Shown: positions 1 through 9,247, counted from the first letter of the stretch. The stretch is DNA of 44,282 nucleotides from Granulosicoccus sp. (GCA_023301725.1 JALZUD010000083.1:1-44282), one strand, 5' to 3'. The notes: a model not told the origin generated them from the sequence alone. Numbers and translations: made by a program.

Positions 1-1
1 G

Positions 2-1447
2 CGAGTGGTTGTAGACATGATGTTCTCCTGTGGTTGGAGAACTGACAATAGCGGGGGAACTCCTGTGCTGGAAGAACGGTTCAAAATGACCGGTTACTCC
101 AGAAACAGGTATCTTGGCGGTAGTTCAAACACATGGGCAGGCAGGTGTGCACCTTTAGGTAAAATTGATTTTGAGGAAAGGAAATGGATAAAGCACAGCG
201 GATGGCCCATTTCGTTTAAAAGCGTTGAAAACTATTTTAGTAGAACATGCAAAGCACTTGAATTGCCAGGACATGAATTATTTTCAGGTTCTGAATGGGG
301 AAACATTTGCCTCGATTACAATCCAAACAATTTTTCAGAATCTGGTCTTACGCCTCAAACATTTCTCTTTGGCGATCAACCGGCAAATACAAGAGAGCTT
401 TTTTTCAAATCCGAAACTGACAGTTCCAATATACGTATTCTACTAAACTCAAATCTGACTAGCATAGAGACAACTCAGAACGGTGAACATGTTACTCACA
501 TTGAGACATCTACTTTGTCTGATCACAAGGTTTCTATAAAGGCGTGTACCTATATTTTGTGTTGTGGAGGATGGGAAAACGCACGCTCGCTACTAATGTC
601 CAATAAGCAGAATGCTAACGGTGTTGGAAACGAGCATGACAGCGTTGGTAGATACTATATGGAACATCCAAAGATTATTAGTGGGAAGTTGATACCGAGC
701 AATAATTTTTTTAAATCTCCTCTAATGTATTGGCCAAAGAAGGTAGGGGCAAAAGGATCTATGGACATTATGTTTCAGTTGCCCGAAAGCGTACAGAAAG
801 CTGAGCAGTTACCCAATAATTCAATTGATCTCATTCGTACCACTGGTGATGCCGAGCAATCTATCAAATCGATACACAGATCTGATGCCATCGGTACCAA
901 TAGAAAATTTGCAGCCAGTCTAGTCGGAACCTCACTTACCCTAGCTAAATCCATGGCCAGGCAACATAAAATTCGGTTCAATACGCCTCTGCGGCAAAAA
1001 ACTGTTTTCATACGCAATCATATGGAGCAAGAGCCGAATCGTGATAGCCGTGTATTCTTGGGAAATAAGAATGATGCCTTGGGGATTCCACGTTTGAAGA
1101 CGAATCTACAAATATCCGAAAATGACAAACATTCACTGGTCAAAACTCAAAGAATTATGAGTGAAATAGTGGAGAAAAATAAACTAGGTACGATTGTTTC
1201 AGAATTCGACAATGATGATTTTGAGTGGAAAAACCTGACAGACAGCTCTCATCATATAGGAACCACTCGTATGAGCGATGACCCAAGATACGGGGTGGTG
1301 GATAAAAACTGCAAAATACATGGTATTAATAATTTGTTCGTTTCAGGCAGTTCAGTATTTCCAACTGCCGGGCATGTCAATCCCACATTTACTATTGTTG
1401 CCCTAGCACTAAAACTAGCAGACCATATACGAACACTTAGAATGTAG
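2..1447 (+). CDS. GMC-family FAD oxidoreductase, 5'-truncated by the window edge
   Basis: This is the C-terminal ~480 residues of a glucose-methanol-choline (GMC) type oxidoreductase, which oxidises alcohols or sugars using FAD. The reading frame is open to the first base, and the N-terminal Rossmann GxGxxG motif expected about 50 residues before the visible part is missing, so the true start lies outside the window. Visible family marks are RYLGGSSNTWAG (FAD contact) and HSGWPIS early on. At the C-terminus are SSHHIGTTRMSDD and then GHVNPTFTIVALA, which carry the catalytic His and the His/Asn pair. It ends with the usual ADHIRTL helix. The substrate cannot be read from the sequence. The GTG at position 5 is not a credible start. 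No partner cytochrome or small subunit follows; the next gene is on the other strand and decayed. Confidence 0.85.
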   Translation, partial: RVVVDMMFSCGWRTDNSGGTPVLEERFKMTGYSRNRYLGGSSNTWAGRCAPLGKIDFEERKWIKHSGWPISFKSVENYFSRTCKALELPGHELFSGSEWGNICLDYNPNNFSESGLTPQTFLFGDQPANTRELFFKSETDSSNIRILLNSNLTSIETTQNGEHVTHIETSTLSDHKVSIKACTYILCCGGWENARSLLMSNKQNANGVGNEHDSVGRYYMEHPKIISGKLIPSNNFFKSPLMYWPKKVGAKGSMDIMFQLPESVQKAEQLPNNSIDLIRTTGDAEQSIKSIHRSDAIGTNRKFAASLVGTSLTLAKSMARQHKIRFNTPLRQKTVFIRNHMEQEPNRDSRVFLGNKNDALGIPRLKTNLQISENDKHSLVKTQRIMSEIVEKNKLGTIVSEFDNDDFEWKNLTDSSHHIGTTRMSDDPRYGVVDKNCKIHGINNLFVSGSSVFPTAGHVNPTFTIVALALKLADHIRTLRM

Positions 1448-1544
1448 ATGTAGATGTAGTATGTAAAGACTTGATCGACGGCTTTATGCGATGCACATCA
1501 TAACTACGTTGTTCTCAGTGCAAAGCACACCACAACGGTTAAAT

Positions 1545-2462
1545 CTAAATAGCAGGTAGAGTAAATCTGGCTTTTACACCAACGGGTACGTTATATAGCT
1601 CTATCTGCCCATTCAAACGATTAACAATTCTTTCACATAAAGCCAAGCCAAGTCCCATTCCATCTTTTTTAGTACTGACAAACGGCTCAAATATGCGATC
1701 CAACATGCTATCGTCAATTTGAAATCCGTCGTCTACAACAGAAACCAAAGTCTGATTCTCCACCCTGGCAGTAGATAATACAATTGAGTGGGGTGATTTA
1801 TCTTCAGTGTCTAGCTTGTCTAAAGCATTTTGAATAAGATTGAAAATGACCTGCTCTATCTCCACAGAATCACCCAATACAAGCAGCTGATTCTTACTGA
1901 GATGTATATCTAATTGAATAGCGTGTGTTTTAATCTCGGCTTCAAGTAGAAATAACACATTTCTAACTAACGCACGTATTAATGTCCACTGGGATAGACG
2001 AGTCATTAGTTTGCTTTGTCCACTGTCTCAGGCTTGCCAAAATATCTGAAGCCCTTTTTGCCTGTACCACGTTGGCACTTAGTACCTCTGATAATATCTC
2101 ATCATGCTGACTATCTGATTGCTTCAATATACGCAGGCCAGTCTGACTTTGACTCAAAATGACCGTATTTCGTCGCCAGCAAGAGAGATAAGATCAATCG
2201 CTGTCACACGAGGATAGAACTGCTCAAGAGCGGCAACGACCTCCATAAACAATGAAGAATCCGGCTGCTCACCTGCCAAGGCAACAGCGGCCAATCCAGT
2301 TAGATGAGCATCGTGCTGATTGGCTCGTTGCGATGCGACGTTAAACAAAGAATTAGTACTTGCAACCAACTCTTTAGAAATGTTGACTCTCTGATATTGG
2401 ATCAATAAGCTTACGTAGACGATGCTCAGAGCGAACCAAACTACGAGAACATATTTAGCCAT
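1545..2462 (-). pseudogene. Decayed sensor histidine kinase (lost H-box plus a frameshift)
   Basis: Three consecutive minus-strand reading frames together make one broken membrane sensor kinase. Positions 2462-2154 encode an N-terminal membrane helix and the start of an extracytoplasmic sensor (HDAHLTGLAAVALAGEQP, FYPRVTAIDL). The frame then stops. In another frame, from about 2165, the protein resumes at VILSQSQTGLRILKQS, the helix that normally follows the phosphoacceptor His, and runs on through AKRASDILASLRQW. So the rest of the sensor, the second membrane helix and the H-box are deleted. A second defect, apparently one extra base near 1976-1982, separates PVDIN from LVRNVLFLLEAE. The ATPase part is intact, with NLIQNALDKL (N box), VDDGF, FEPFVSTKKDGMGLGLA and the final beta strands. 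The fold is of the DctB/FixL-like HisKA type. No response regulator lies beside it. It cannot autophosphorylate as encoded. Confidence 0.8.
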
Positions 2463-2480
2463 GAAGGAAGCCCTTTAGAA

Positions 2481-3182
2481 TCACTCGGCATCATCTTCAA
2501 GAAGTTGTATCATCTCCAAATAAGCGCGAGTTTTAGCGTGTTCAAGAGGTGTAACACCTTGACCATCTGGAATAAGGCGATCAGCTCCAGCATTCAACAA
2601 CAACTCCACAGTCTTTGTATGATTCGACCCACCATCTCCTAGCACCACCGCTTCGATCAGAGCGGTCCATTGAAGATTATTAATATGGTCAAGCGGCGCA
2701 TTGCCTTTGATTAGGTGATCTACCGCCTCATGATGCCCAAGATGCGCAGCTGCTATCAAAGCGGTGCCGTCATAGGGGCTAGTGATATTTCTGGCACTCG
2801 CACCAAGCGATAGTGCTAATTCAAGCATCTCAATGTCATCAGCCACTGCGGCAATAGTGACAATATCGTATGCACGATGTTCCTTTGCGTTCATATCAGC
2901 ACCAGCTTTTGCCAAAATCTCGACTATCGACTCGTGTGATGCAAAAGCTGCAATGAGTAATGGAGTTCTGCCTGAGCCATCCCGCTCTTCTATATTTGCA
3001 TTGTTTTTGATAATTTCTATTGTTGCTTCGGCATCACCACTATACGCTGCACTCTGTAAACCTTTGTAGGATGCACTCTCATTCGCTGAAGGCGCTGTTT
3101 GCGCGTACACACTATGAGAAGGCACGATGTAAAGTAGAAGTGAAGCAAAAAATAGTTGCGCCATGCTTTGCTTAAGATTCAT
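2481..3182 (-). CDS. Secreted ankyrin-repeat protein
   Basis: A 233-residue protein with a Sec signal peptide (MNLKQSMAQLFFASLLLYIV, cleavage probably after VYAQ) followed by about six ankyrin repeats that fill the rest. The repeats include GRTPLLIAAFASHESIVEIL, GTALIAAAHLGHHEAVDHLI, WTALIEAVV with ELLLNAGADRL, and GVTPLEHA. Ankyrin stacks bind other proteins, so a periplasmic binding or inhibitor role is likely, but the partner is unknown. The frame is open 39 codons further upstream. The ATG at 3182 was chosen because GGAG sits 7 bases before it and the signal peptide starts there. The stop is only 18 bases from the start of the broken kinase on the same strand, so the two may once have been co-transcribed. 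Confidence 0.85.
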   Translation of the reverse strand: MNLKQSMAQLFFASLLLYIVPSHSVYAQTAPSANESASYKGLQSAAYSGDAEATIEIIKNNANIEERDGSGRTPLLIAAFASHESIVEILAKAGADMNAKEHRAYDIVTIAAVADDIEMLELALSLGASARNITSPYDGTALIAAAHLGHHEAVDHLIKGNAPLDHINNLQWTALIEAVVLGDGGSNHTKTVELLLNAGADRLIPDGQGVTPLEHAKTRAYLEMIQLLEDDAE

Positions 3183-3877
3183 CGTAATTCTCCGGTAAAT
3201 AATGTTTGCTAATTTGGTCAATGCCAACAATTTATGGAAAGATTTTGGCGCTTTTTTAGTTTTGAAAGAGCGACAGAGCAAAGTTTCATAGGAGTCCAAT
3301 AGATTGGAGTATAAACAATTTTTACCCGTGACTATTACATGGAGGTTTTTGCATCATTTAGCATCCGTGAGAACTCAACGACAGAATGCGTGCCTAGGTT
3401 TGTAGATCGATTTGCACGATGAGTTTCGATGGTGCGAGGTGAGATCGATAAAGCCTGAACACGAGAAACAGCACCTCCAACCACAATGATTGCTTCAATA
3501 CCATGAAGCAATCATATCGTTAAACGCTAAATCCTTGTAGCACGTTGGACCGAATTAGCTTCTGTATTTGAACACACGGTGCTATAACTGATTAAAGCGC
3601 GCTAAAAAACTGATCTATCGCCATTTGCAGTTCAGGAGAGAACGTTGCACCAGGAAAAGCTGTAGCGTGGGGATGGGTGGAATGTAGGGAGCCGTAGCCA
3701 AATGAACGGTAATGATTTAGCAATAATGGGCATCCAGCCGGGACCACACTAGGCCCCGGAACTGCTTTGATTTTCTTCACCGAACTGCTACACGTCAATT
3801 CTAACTAATCCGTTGATGTGACACCCTTGTTATGTGTCAATGCTCTTCTCGCAACGGTTGCGGATGCAGGATGCACA
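3183..3877. other. Gene-poor stretch
   Basis: About 700 bases without a convincing gene. It should hold the promoter of the ankyrin gene, but no clear -35/-10 pair was found. The only marked structure is the inverted repeat at 3486-3515. A 68-codon minus-strand frame at 3592-3798 has no recognisable domain and was not accepted. Confidence 0.5.
3486..3515. repeat. Perfect 12-bp inverted repeat, 6-base loop
   Basis: The arms ATGATTGCTTCA (3486-3497) and TGAAGCAATCAT (3504-3515) are exact reverse complements around ATACCA. There is no T-run on either side, so this is not a standard intrinsic terminator. It lies about 300 bases upstream of the ankyrin start and downstream of the DUF2330 gene. 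It could be a transcript-end hairpin or an operator. Confidence 0.6.
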
Positions 3878-5548
3878 TTAAACTCTTCGATAACACGCCC
3901 GAAACCAGACAGCCAAACCACCAAGCAACAACCAGTACACACCGCTGGCACCTAGAAAACTATCATCGCTACTGTCCATACCTGACGCAGCTACTACGCC
4001 ACTGCTAGCACCGATTTGCACTACCGCGGTGTCAGCCTGAAACAGCAATTCCGGGTCTGCCATTGCCGACGTACGCTCCCTTAGAAATGCAGCAGGTTGG
4101 TCGTTAATGGGTTGCGGCAACGTAGGCCCTGGTATAGGTTGTCCGGTGACCTCTAGTACCGTCTGCCCTTCTCGTCCAGTACCTTCCCCCAGTGTCAGGT
4201 TCCATTGAGAAACATTATTGTCGCAGCTTGCGCTAAGCAGTGCTTCGCGTTGTCGAGGCTGTTCTGGCATGTTGGCGTTGTAATTGAATGTGGGATCAAC
4301 CGTCATCTCATCTGCCGATAGCGTTGTGTACATGCGCGTAATGTAGGCATCACGTGGCAACAGCTCCAAAGCGTTACGAATGGGCTCAAGCTCACGCGTG
4401 ACTATAGAGGCTCTGACATCAATTCGTGCCTGTCGCAGTTCATCGGGCGTGAATACTGATTCCATCCGATCGCTGTCAAAATACAAGTTGGTATCGAACC
4501 CTTCAGGCAAGGGTAAAATTGGCGGCAAGCTGGACAATGCTCCAGCAGGATCGATGGTTAAAAAGAGACTATTGCTTATAAACTGCGCATCATTTGCAAT
4601 AGCATCCAGCTGCACAAGATTGTTTTCAACGCGCTCTGCATTAGTGAGTGACGAGTGAATCGCATCGTCCAGTGGTCCTGCGTAATCGGTGGCAAAACCT
4701 CGCCCACCTGCTTCGTTCATGGCGTCAGTGACTAACGTCTGGTAGCTTGCGTAGGCGTTAAAGCTGCCTGAGTACCAATCCAGCTTTGTGTAGTTTGGAG
4801 TGACATGCTCGTAGTTCTCAGGAATCGCTCTGGCATTGTTGACAACCCAGACGATAACACCCATGTCATCTTCAGCAGCAACGGCGGTGAGCCTTATTGG
4901 CACCATAGGCGTATCGCTAGGGTATTTCATGATCAACGGCTGAATGCTGCCACTTGACTCACCACTTTTCAACTTCAAAGCAACAAACTTCATCCCGGCC
5001 AACACATAGGGCTCAATAAGGTCACGGCCTCGATCGGTCAGTAAATAATTGTTGTCTTGTAACCAAATCGACATATCATCCGCGTTATCGCTGCTGACAA
5101 TATCGATATCGAAAGGCCCGACGGTCAGCTGTTCCTCAACAGTTACGCCTTCTGTAGATGCCTCAGCTCCACCATCTGTTTCTCCTGCGGCGTTCTGAGG
5201 CGGTAAGACAAATTGGTCAATTTCACACACGTCGCCTTCCTGGCGCAAGAAAAATTGAGGGCGCGTAGCAAAATCCAGCTCTGCAAAGGTGGCATTGGCA
5301 CCTAATGAAATTTCCGGGGTATCAGGCACTGGCACCACCCAGCTAAAATCTTCAGCATTGCCCGAATACACAATACTCACCATGGCGCTCACATGATCGC
5401 CTTGCTGGCTAAACAGGATTTGCTCAGCAGCCTGATTGATAGGCACTGTCGTGCAGAAAAAACCTCCACACGCGCTGCTCATTGACGGCAGAAACAAACC
5501 TGCTGTGGCTAATAGTGCGGCTTTGCTGAATCGATTGAAGTTGATCAC
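3878..5548 (-). CDS. DUF2330 family exported membrane-anchored protein
   Basis: A 556-residue envelope protein. It has a signal peptide (RFSKAALLATAGLFLP...SSA) and then the DUF2330 hallmark ACGGFFC, where cysteines follow right after the cleavage site. Next come QILFSQQGDHVSAMVSIVY and SWVVPVPDTPEI, typical of the family. A C-terminal membrane segment, VYWLLLGGLAVWF, ends in a basic ACYRRV tail, like a sorting or anchor signal. The molecular function of DUF2330 is unknown. The start is GTG at 5548, supported by AGGAGG 8 bases upstream and by a good promoter at 5575-5603. It is transcribed alone; the next minus-strand gene upstream ends at 5701. Confidence 0.85.
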   Translation of the reverse strand: MINFNRFSKAALLATAGLFLPSMSSACGGFFCTTVPINQAAEQILFSQQGDHVSAMVSIVYSGNAEDFSWVVPVPDTPEISLGANATFAELDFATRPQFFLRQEGDVCEIDQFVLPPQNAAGETDGGAEASTEGVTVEEQLTVGPFDIDIVSSDNADDMSIWLQDNNYLLTDRGRDLIEPYVLAGMKFVALKLKSGESSGSIQPLIMKYPSDTPMVPIRLTAVAAEDDMGVIVWVVNNARAIPENYEHVTPNYTKLDWYSGSFNAYASYQTLVTDAMNEAGGRGFATDYAGPLDDAIHSSLTNAERVENNLVQLDAIANDAQFISNSLFLTIDPAGALSSLPPILPLPEGFDTNLYFDSDRMESVFTPDELRQARIDVRASIVTRELEPIRNALELLPRDAYITRMYTTLSADEMTVDPTFNYNANMPEQPRQREALLSASCDNNVSQWNLTLGEGTGREGQTVLEVTGQPIPGPTLPQPINDQPAAFLRERTSAMADPELLFQADTAVVQIGASSGVVAASGMDSSDDSFLGASGVYWLLLGGLAVWFRACYRRV

Positions 5549-5574
5549 AAATATTCCCTCCTAATATATTTGGG

Positions 5575-5603
5575 ACTATATTCCCATTTTTAATAAAAAG
5601 CAA
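5575..5603 (-). promoter_or_regulatory. Sigma-70-type promoter of the DUF2330 gene
   Basis: Read on the minus strand: TTGCTT (5603-5598), a 17-base spacer, then TATAGT (5580-5575). Transcription would start near 5568, giving a leader of about 20 bases containing AGGAGG before the GTG at 5548. The call rests only on match to consensus and position. Confidence 0.5.
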
Positions 5604-5700
5604 TGTGCTTGTAACTAGGTGCAATACCGCAAAGCACAGCTTCATAGCCATTTAGAAGCCGAGCAGCCTAGGCTGACTAACAGGGTATTCAGCCGTGACA

Positions 5701-6099
5701 TCAAGAGGCATGATCATCAAGTTCGTCATCGTCCTTATGTTTCTCGTAGAGATCATTGAATAGCAAGCCGTCACCTGACAATCTATCGTATATGGCCAGA
5801 ATACAATTTTCGGGAATGACAATTTGTCTGGCTGTTTCGTCAAAGTAGCCTTCAAAGCTTAAAGCCTCTCTGGTCACCTTAAATCCACCGGCGTACATAG
5901 GGCTGATATCGAGTAGGGCTGTGTCATCGTCGTCGAACACGCGCTCTGGCAAGCCTGTACAGCTTGCATAGCTCTTGACCAATAAGAAGGGTTGTCCTTT
6001 CTCCCACAATATTTGTGCCCGCAGCAGACGCATGCGCACATGAATAGGCGCCTTACGGGTAAGTCTGCGACTTTGTCTTGAAAGGAATTTGGTAATCAC
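5701..6099 (-). CDS. SspB-like ClpXP adaptor protein
   Basis: A 132-residue protein matching the SspB pattern: LLRAQILWEKGQPFLLVKSY, then LLDISPMYAGGFKVTREALS, FEGYF, and IVIPENCILAIYDRLSGDG. The acidic tail (KHKDDDELDDHAS) also fits. SspB delivers ssrA-tagged proteins to ClpXP through a peptide-binding beta-barrel and a flexible C-terminal tail. The classic tail ends in a short hydrophobic ClpX-binding motif, which is not obvious here, so ClpX docking is uncertain. The stretch before LLRAQ is longer than usual. The start could be GTG 6099 (AGGAG about 14 bases upstream) or ATG 6033, which gives a more typical length. It follows phhB by 17 bases and is probably co-transcribed. No sspA is seen nearby, so it may be a second copy. 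Confidence 0.6.
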   Translation of the reverse strand: MITKFLSRQSRRLTRKAPIHVRMRLLRAQILWEKGQPFLLVKSYASCTGLPERVFDDDDTALLDISPMYAGGFKVTREALSFEGYFDETARQIVIPENCILAIYDRLSGDGLLFNDLYEKHKDDDELDDHAS

Positions 6100-6116
6100 A
6101 GTCGAGTTCTTAACTC

Positions 6117-6470
6117 CTACACTTGTTCTGCAGTCAATTTGTCCAGCTTTTGTGCGCAGATAAAATCATTGATTGTCAGGCCACCTGAATCGTGTGTAGT
6201 GAAAGACACAGCGCAATAGCCCCAGCCAAATTCAACATCCGGATGATGCCCTTCCTGGTCGGCCAAAAAAGCGGTCAAGTTGGCTAGGTAGACAGCTTTG
6301 GCAAATCCTTTAACCGTGTATCTACGAGTGATCACCTTGTGCTCGTTTTCCAGCAACCAGTTGGTGTGTAGCAGAGCAAGATTTTCCTGAACCTCAGGCT
6401 GTGTCAAAGGGGGTATGCAGCCACTACAAGGTAGGCAGGCCCGTTCAAACAATGGTGTGCTGTGTGTCAT
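6117..6470 (-). CDS. phhB: Pterin-4a-carbinolamine dehydratase
   Basis: A 117-residue protein, normal length for the family. It dehydrates 4a-hydroxy-tetrahydrobiopterin, recycling the cofactor of phenylalanine hydroxylase in the cytosol. The active-site signature is clear: EGHHPDVEFGWGYCAVSFTT, then HDSGGLTINDFICAQKLD, containing the His-His-Pro and downstream His. The N-terminal region (CIPPLTQPEVQ...NWLL) matches the first helix of the fold. A phenylalanine hydroxylase gene (phhA) is not in the window. The gene is first of a probable two-gene unit with the SspB-like gene. Confidence 0.9.
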   Translation of the reverse strand: MTHSTPLFERACLPCSGCIPPLTQPEVQENLALLHTNWLLENEHKVITRRYTVKGFAKAVYLANLTAFLADQEGHHPDVEFGWGYCAVSFTTHDSGGLTINDFICAQKLDKLTAEQV

Positions 6471-6615
6471 TTCAATTTATTCTCATTGAGTTTGTTTGCA
6501 CACAACGCTCGCAGAGCTAGCCTGCAATAATGCGCACGTGGCGATCGCCGATAACGCAGGCACACAACAAGGATTCTACTGTATTGGAAGCTCCATACTG
6601 AAGACCACCAAAATA

Positions 6616-6636
6616 CCGACACTCTTGAGAGGTCGG
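6616..6636 (-). terminator. Hairpin downstream of the beta-helix lipoprotein gene
   Basis: CCGAC and CTCT (6616-6625, one bulged A at 6621) pair with AGAG and GTCGG (6628-6636). On the minus strand the hairpin is followed by TATTTT (6615-6610). It lies 80 bases past the stop of the gene at 6717-8063, so it may end that transcript. The T-run is short. Confidence 0.4.
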
Positions 6637-6716
6637 CATTCGTAGCGGGGGATGTAGTACGACAATACAGTTGAGTGCGTCACTCTAAATAAAAAACCCT
6701 AAAAAGATAGGCTAAC

Positions 6717-8063
6717 CTAGCGTATTGAACAAAGGTTGGGTAACGCCCCACTGGCATTATTGCTGAAGCTGTTTCCTCCACCGTCAACTATTACACTAGC
6801 ATTCGTTACACTATTGGGTTCAGTACAGTAGATGCCCCACCTCGCATTATCGCTGAACCTAGTGTTGCTAAGAGTAATGAATGATTCATCGAGACGCAGC
6901 GCTGCAAAGGCTGAGAGTAGGCCTTCGGTGTTACCCGAATGCGAAAGTATTGTGTGTTGCAAAATATTAGTTTCAAAGTTGGTATCAGACATGCGAATTC
7001 CATCCCAATAGCCTGGCCGTGCTTGAGCGCCACGAAAGATAACTGGATCAGTTGCTGTTCCCAGAGCTTTCAGCACACCATTACCTTCAACTGTCATCCA
7101 AGCTTCTTCATCGAAGACAATCTCGACCCCCGGATCAAGCTGTAAAATACCGCCTTCTATATTCATGAAACCTGCAACGAAATACGGTGCATTAAGTGCC
7201 TTCCACTGAAAAACCGCCCCACTCTCCTGCGCACCAGAAGATACCCTTACAACAGGATTTCCGTTCGCCCGTTCTATTCCGAAATAGTCACTGCCAGCGT
7301 CTAATTCAGGAATCAATTCGATATTTGCACTCAGACCTGACAAACCATTACCAAAGAACCGATTGTTGCTAAACGCATCGACCCGAGTAGAGCCTGTTAT
7401 CGACATGCCGATCACATAGCTGTTTGAAACACTGGAATTGGTAAAACTCAATGTAGTGTCAGCAATTAGCACGCCGACGTCTGCGCAGAACAATAAGTTG
7501 CAAATCTGACCTGCATCCTTAATATCCACATAATCCATCACAACGTTTCTAGCACTGTCAACGTCTATACCACGCCAGTATCCCTGCACGGGGGCAAGTC
7601 CCTCAAACACAATGCGTTGATCTGGAGTACCAATAGCCCTCAACTCACCTCCTCCCACGCTGATTCGTCGGTCAGGTTCGGATCGGATAACGGTCCCTGG
7701 ATCAATGGTTAGCAGCGAACGCACATCTACGCTACTTGTTAATAAGTAATCACATTGATTTGGAGTATTGACCAGCCTGGTGGGCGACGTGATATCGGAG
7801 CTAAGTACAAACGTGCAATCACCAGCGCCGCTTGTAATGTCAGGATTGGTAGAACCGGAAGAATTGCCGCCATCATTGGACGTGCCATCATTCACAGCAG
7901 GATCGTCACTTCCACCTCCACATGCTGCTAGCGCACTGACCGATACCAAAAGCATAACGCGCAGCAAACCGGCCACACCTTCAGAGTGTGTCGCTTTGCC
8001 AGGTAATGATGGTGTTTTTGGGGTATTACTCAGGCTAGGGGTAGCTCCAATCTCAGTCATCAT
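6717..8063 (-). CDS. Lipoprotein with right-handed parallel beta-helix
   Basis: A 448-residue surface or periplasmic lipoprotein. A hydrophobic stretch ends in the lipobox SALAAC followed by GGGSDD, then a low-complexity Gly/Ser/Asn linker. The rest is a long series of short beta-strand rungs: LTIDPGTVIRS, RIVFEGL, YWRGIDVD, NVVMDYVDIKDAG, LQLDPGVEIVFDEEAW. This layout is typical of pectate-lyase-like parallel beta-helix proteins. The near repeat of LTIDPGTVIRSE and LQLDPGVEIVFDE with YWRGI/YWDGI suggests two similar halves. No catalytic residues could be identified. The n-region before the hydrophobic core is unusually long (about 30 residues), so a start at a later Met or Val is possible. 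Confidence 0.8.
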   Translation of the reverse strand: MMTEIGATPSLSNTPKTPSLPGKATHSEGVAGLLRVMLLVSVSALAACGGGSDDPAVNDGTSNDGGNSSGSTNPDITSGAGDCTFVLSSDITSPTRLVNTPNQCDYLLTSSVDVRSLLTIDPGTVIRSEPDRRISVGGGELRAIGTPDQRIVFEGLAPVQGYWRGIDVDSARNVVMDYVDIKDAGQICNLLFCADVGVLIADTTLSFTNSSVSNSYVIGMSITGSTRVDAFSNNRFFGNGLSGLSANIELIPELDAGSDYFGIERANGNPVVRVSSGAQESGAVFQWKALNAPYFVAGFMNIEGGILQLDPGVEIVFDEEAWMTVEGNGVLKALGTATDPVIFRGAQARPGYWDGIRMSDTNFETNILQHTILSHSGNTEGLLSAFAALRLDESFITLSNTRFSDNARWGIYCTEPNSVTNASVIVDGGGNSFSNNASGALPNLCSIR

Positions 8064-8479
8064 TTACGCTTCATTTGTATTCGCCCCAAGGCAGTTTAGA
8101 CACATAGATAAGCAGAGCCATTACAAAGGCGTCAGACAAGCATCTGCGCGGCGCTGCCAGCATAAAGTACCATAGCTCCGAAAAATATCATAACCGTGGC
8201 ACATCATCAGTTGAATAGTCGCCTGATGCGCACCCAATCACAATATGAAGCACTAGCAGATACTCTAGAAAGTGAAATTGTGATCAGGCTCCAATCGACA
8301 GCATAAAAGACTGCTCTCGTCCTGATATCAGAGCGCATTTTCAGAGCTCACAAATCTATGTCAAAAAGAGTCAGTAGGGTGTGAGCATTCTTAAAAAATG
8401 CGACTTGCCGGTTGCAACGCAGAAAAGATGTCGAAGTTGCAGACCAAGCTTGGCAACTGGTCTCTCTTAATCAGCCACA
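8064..8479. other. Intergenic stretch without recognised features
   Basis: About 415 bases between two minus-strand genes. It presumably carries the promoter of the beta-helix lipoprotein gene and the transcript end of the gene at 8480-9247. No clear promoter, hairpin or RNA motif was seen. Confidence 0.4.
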
Positions 8480-9247
8480 TTACTCAGCAAGTTGAATCAT
8501 CAATTTACCGTCCTCCACACGAAAGTCTTCGATACCTTCAGCCAGACCCTTCCAGAACCCATCTCCGCCAAACTCTTTAACCAAATCGATATTTTTTAGA
8601 CCACCTAACCAGGCGTTTGGCATAGGTACTCCCCACACACTGACACCCGTCATGATTACTACAGGCCTATCGTTCTGGTAGGACAGTTCTGTTCCACCAC
8701 TGACTTTGAGTGTTTTACCACCGAAAAAGGGCAAATCAGGATCCAGATCAATCAGTAAATTTACGCTGGCTGAATCACCAGATAGATCTACGACTAATTG
8801 TTCAGCCAAATCAGTGTTCTTCGCTAGCAGTGCGTTGAGTTCACGCTCAGTGAGTTCTATACGCCTTTTACTGTCGTCTTCTATATAAGCTTCAGGCGTT
8901 AGCGTGTCGTCTGTCCTAGCTTCATTGGTATCAACGTTCAGCTCCTCGCTTGTATCACTTGTTGAAGAGTCAGTAATTTCTGGAAACGCAATTGTCGAAG
9001 ATGAACTGTCCTCGGCATCAGCGAATATATCAAGCTTTGCTTGCAGCGTTTGTTGCTCGCTTGTATCCAGCGCAACCGGCTCAAATTCTTTAGCGAATAG
9101 CTTGCTTTGAATAACCCACACTGTGGCCCCTATGGTTACGACAACTGTTAACAGAAGTATGCCGACAATACCTAAACAACCAAGTTTACCGCTCTGGTCT
9201 AACTCCGAGCTACTATTTGTATTTGATACAGAATCATTATTAGACAA
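8480..9247 (-). CDS. Single-pass membrane protein with conserved C-terminal domain
   Basis: A 255-residue protein of unknown function. A short polar N-terminus is followed by one membrane helix (CLGIVGILLLTVVVTIGATV). Next is a Ser/Asp/Thr-rich acidic linker (roughly residues 60-125), then a compact domain starting IELTERELNALLAKNTDLAE. That domain continues through VNLLIDLDPDLPFFGGKTLKV, VVIMTGVSVWGVPMPNAWLGG and ends with EDFRVEDGKLMIQLAE. The pattern of helix plus beta strands resembles lipid-binding or YpmS/DUF2140-type extracytoplasmic domains, but this is only a guess. The start codon is TTG at 9247, with GGAG 8 bases upstream. The frame opens no earlier ATG. Confidence 0.7.
   Translation of the reverse strand: MSNNDSVSNTNSSSELDQSGKLGCLGIVGILLLTVVVTIGATVWVIQSKLFAKEFEPVALDTSEQQTLQAKLDIFADAEDSSSSTIAFPEITDSSTSDTSEELNVDTNEARTDDTLTPEAYIEDDSKRRIELTERELNALLAKNTDLAEQLVVDLSGDSASVNLLIDLDPDLPFFGGKTLKVSGGTELSYQNDRPVVIMTGVSVWGVPMPNAWLGGLKNIDLVKEFGGDGFWKGLAEGIEDFRVEDGKLMIQLAE

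Noticed and set aside
3592..3798. 68-codon minus-strand frame in the gene-poor stretch
   Set aside because: No ribosome-binding site, no domain, Pro/His/Ser-rich composition typical of a chance frame.
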